Position numbers and translations under genes: made by a program
Source: Atherinomorus stipes
Lineage: Eukaryota > Chordata > Actinopteri > Atheriniformes > Atherinidae
Reading direction: 5' to 3'
Length of the DNA stretch: 64,000 nt
Assembly (NCBI GenBank): GCA_023101725.1
Contig: JALJCO010001155.1
Coordinates: 1 to 64,000 of the forward strand
Part shown: positions 63,391 through 64,000 of the stretch, one piece after another
Layout of the letters: each line of letters starts with the position of its first letter
How positions within the stretch are numbered: the stretch's first letter is position 1
Notes under the pieces: model-generated
Seen by the model: the letters and a program-made list of their open reading frames with translations, nothing else
Database searches by the model: none
What the model was told of the DNA's origin: nothing

Positions 63391-63570
63391 TAGGGATGCA
63401 CAACATAATCGTCCCCCTCTCGGTATCGGCCTATATCAGCCTTAAAATTGAGTATCAGCCACCCCATTGATATTTAACCGATCAGCCCGCTGCTTCTACA
63501 GTCTAAAAAAAATCCCCAAAACTACTTCTTCAAAAAGTTCTTTTTTTACAGACTTTAAAACTTCTAAAGA
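63391..63570. mobile_element. hAT-type MITE, left end only
   Basis: It starts with TAGGGATGCACAACATAATC and carries CGGTATCGGCCTATATCAGC, the sub-terminal repeat type of a common fish hAT MITE. The right end is missing, probably cut by the neighbouring element. Confidence 0.5.
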
Positions 63571-63571
63571 C

Positions 63572-63985
63572 TAGGGGTGGGAAAAGATATTGATACACTG
63601 AAATATTGCGATATTTTCATATGCTGATATCATATTGACATTAAAAACGCGGTATCGATCCATTTTACGAATGAAATTTTGCGATATTTCATTGTTCTGG
63701 CACACAATCTCACAAAATTCACAAAAATCTTGCACCATCTTGATATGCTGATATACTGACATTTAAAAATCTATTTTACGAATGAAATCTCGCGATATTT
63801 CATCATTCTGTTACAAAATCTCGTGAGAATTCAAGAAATATTGTGAGATTTTGTACCAGATCGATGAAATCTCATGAGATTTTATAAGTAAAAAAGATCG
63901 ATGCCGCATTTTTAAATATCGATTTGATATTGGCATATGAAAATATTGCGATATTTTAGTGTATCGATATTTTTATCCACCCCTA
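63572..63985. mobile_element. MITE with TAGGGGTGG ends and internal TCTCGCGATATTTCA repeats
   Basis: The left end TAGGGGTGGGAAAAGATATT and, reversed, the right end TAGGGGTGGATAAAAATATC continue as inverted repeats for about 50 bases (both with ATTGCGATATTTTCATATGC-like sequence). Inside, GAATGAAATYTYGCGATATT occurs twice. No clear duplication. Confidence 0.75.
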
Positions 63986-64000
63986 TTTTTCAAAGTGTCG

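Overview
The window is nuclear DNA of a teleost fish, probably a spiny-rayed (percomorph) species. The evidence is vertebrate protein-coding genes split by GT-AG introns, long introns packed with fish-type transposons (Tc1, hAT, Rex1/CR1-like LINE, TTAA-type MITEs), and no prokaryotic gene organisation. Four genes were reconstructed exon by exon, and the codon phase agrees at every junction used.

1) Bases 1-41930, minus strand: the 5' part of a VIP/PACAP receptor gene (vipr1-like, class B GPCR). Seven exons run from the signal peptide (41930) to the start of TM4 (7650). The remaining exons must lie left of base 1. Its introns are very long (up to about 16 kb) and hold most of the mobile DNA. 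Inside lies a roughly 4.1-kb purine-rich, C-poor block (about 1590-5690), a Tc1 copy split by a 6.4-kb stack of nested transposons (11690-19225), and several MITEs.

2) Bases 42000-51000: gene-free DNA with Tc1 remains, one TA-flanked MITE and one almost perfect 218-bp hairpin element.

3) Bases 51282-52333, plus strand: a compact MUL1-like gene (mitochondrial outer-membrane BAM/GIDE domain, two membrane segments) that ends right after the second membrane segment and has no RING domain. Its first coding intron appears to use a GC donor. A CTCF-like motif, a reversed CCAAT box and a CRE-like site lie just upstream.

4) Bases 60465-53606, minus strand: complete eif2b5 (eIF2B epsilon), 16 exons, 708 codons plus stop, tail-to-tail with the MUL1-like gene.

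5) Bases 63204-62358, minus strand: the 3' four exons of a J1-crystallin/ADP-ribosylglycohydrolase-like gene of the selenoprotein J type. One in-frame TGA sits at an exon end, the flanking codon phases fit only if it is read through, and a SECIS-like hairpin lies just before a poly(A) signal. This is the most interesting coding observation. The right end (63391-63985) is two MITE-like elements in its intron.

The genes have unrelated roles (peptide signalling, mitochondrial membrane, translation initiation, a fish selenoprotein). Apart from the tail-to-tail pair there is no sign that they work together.
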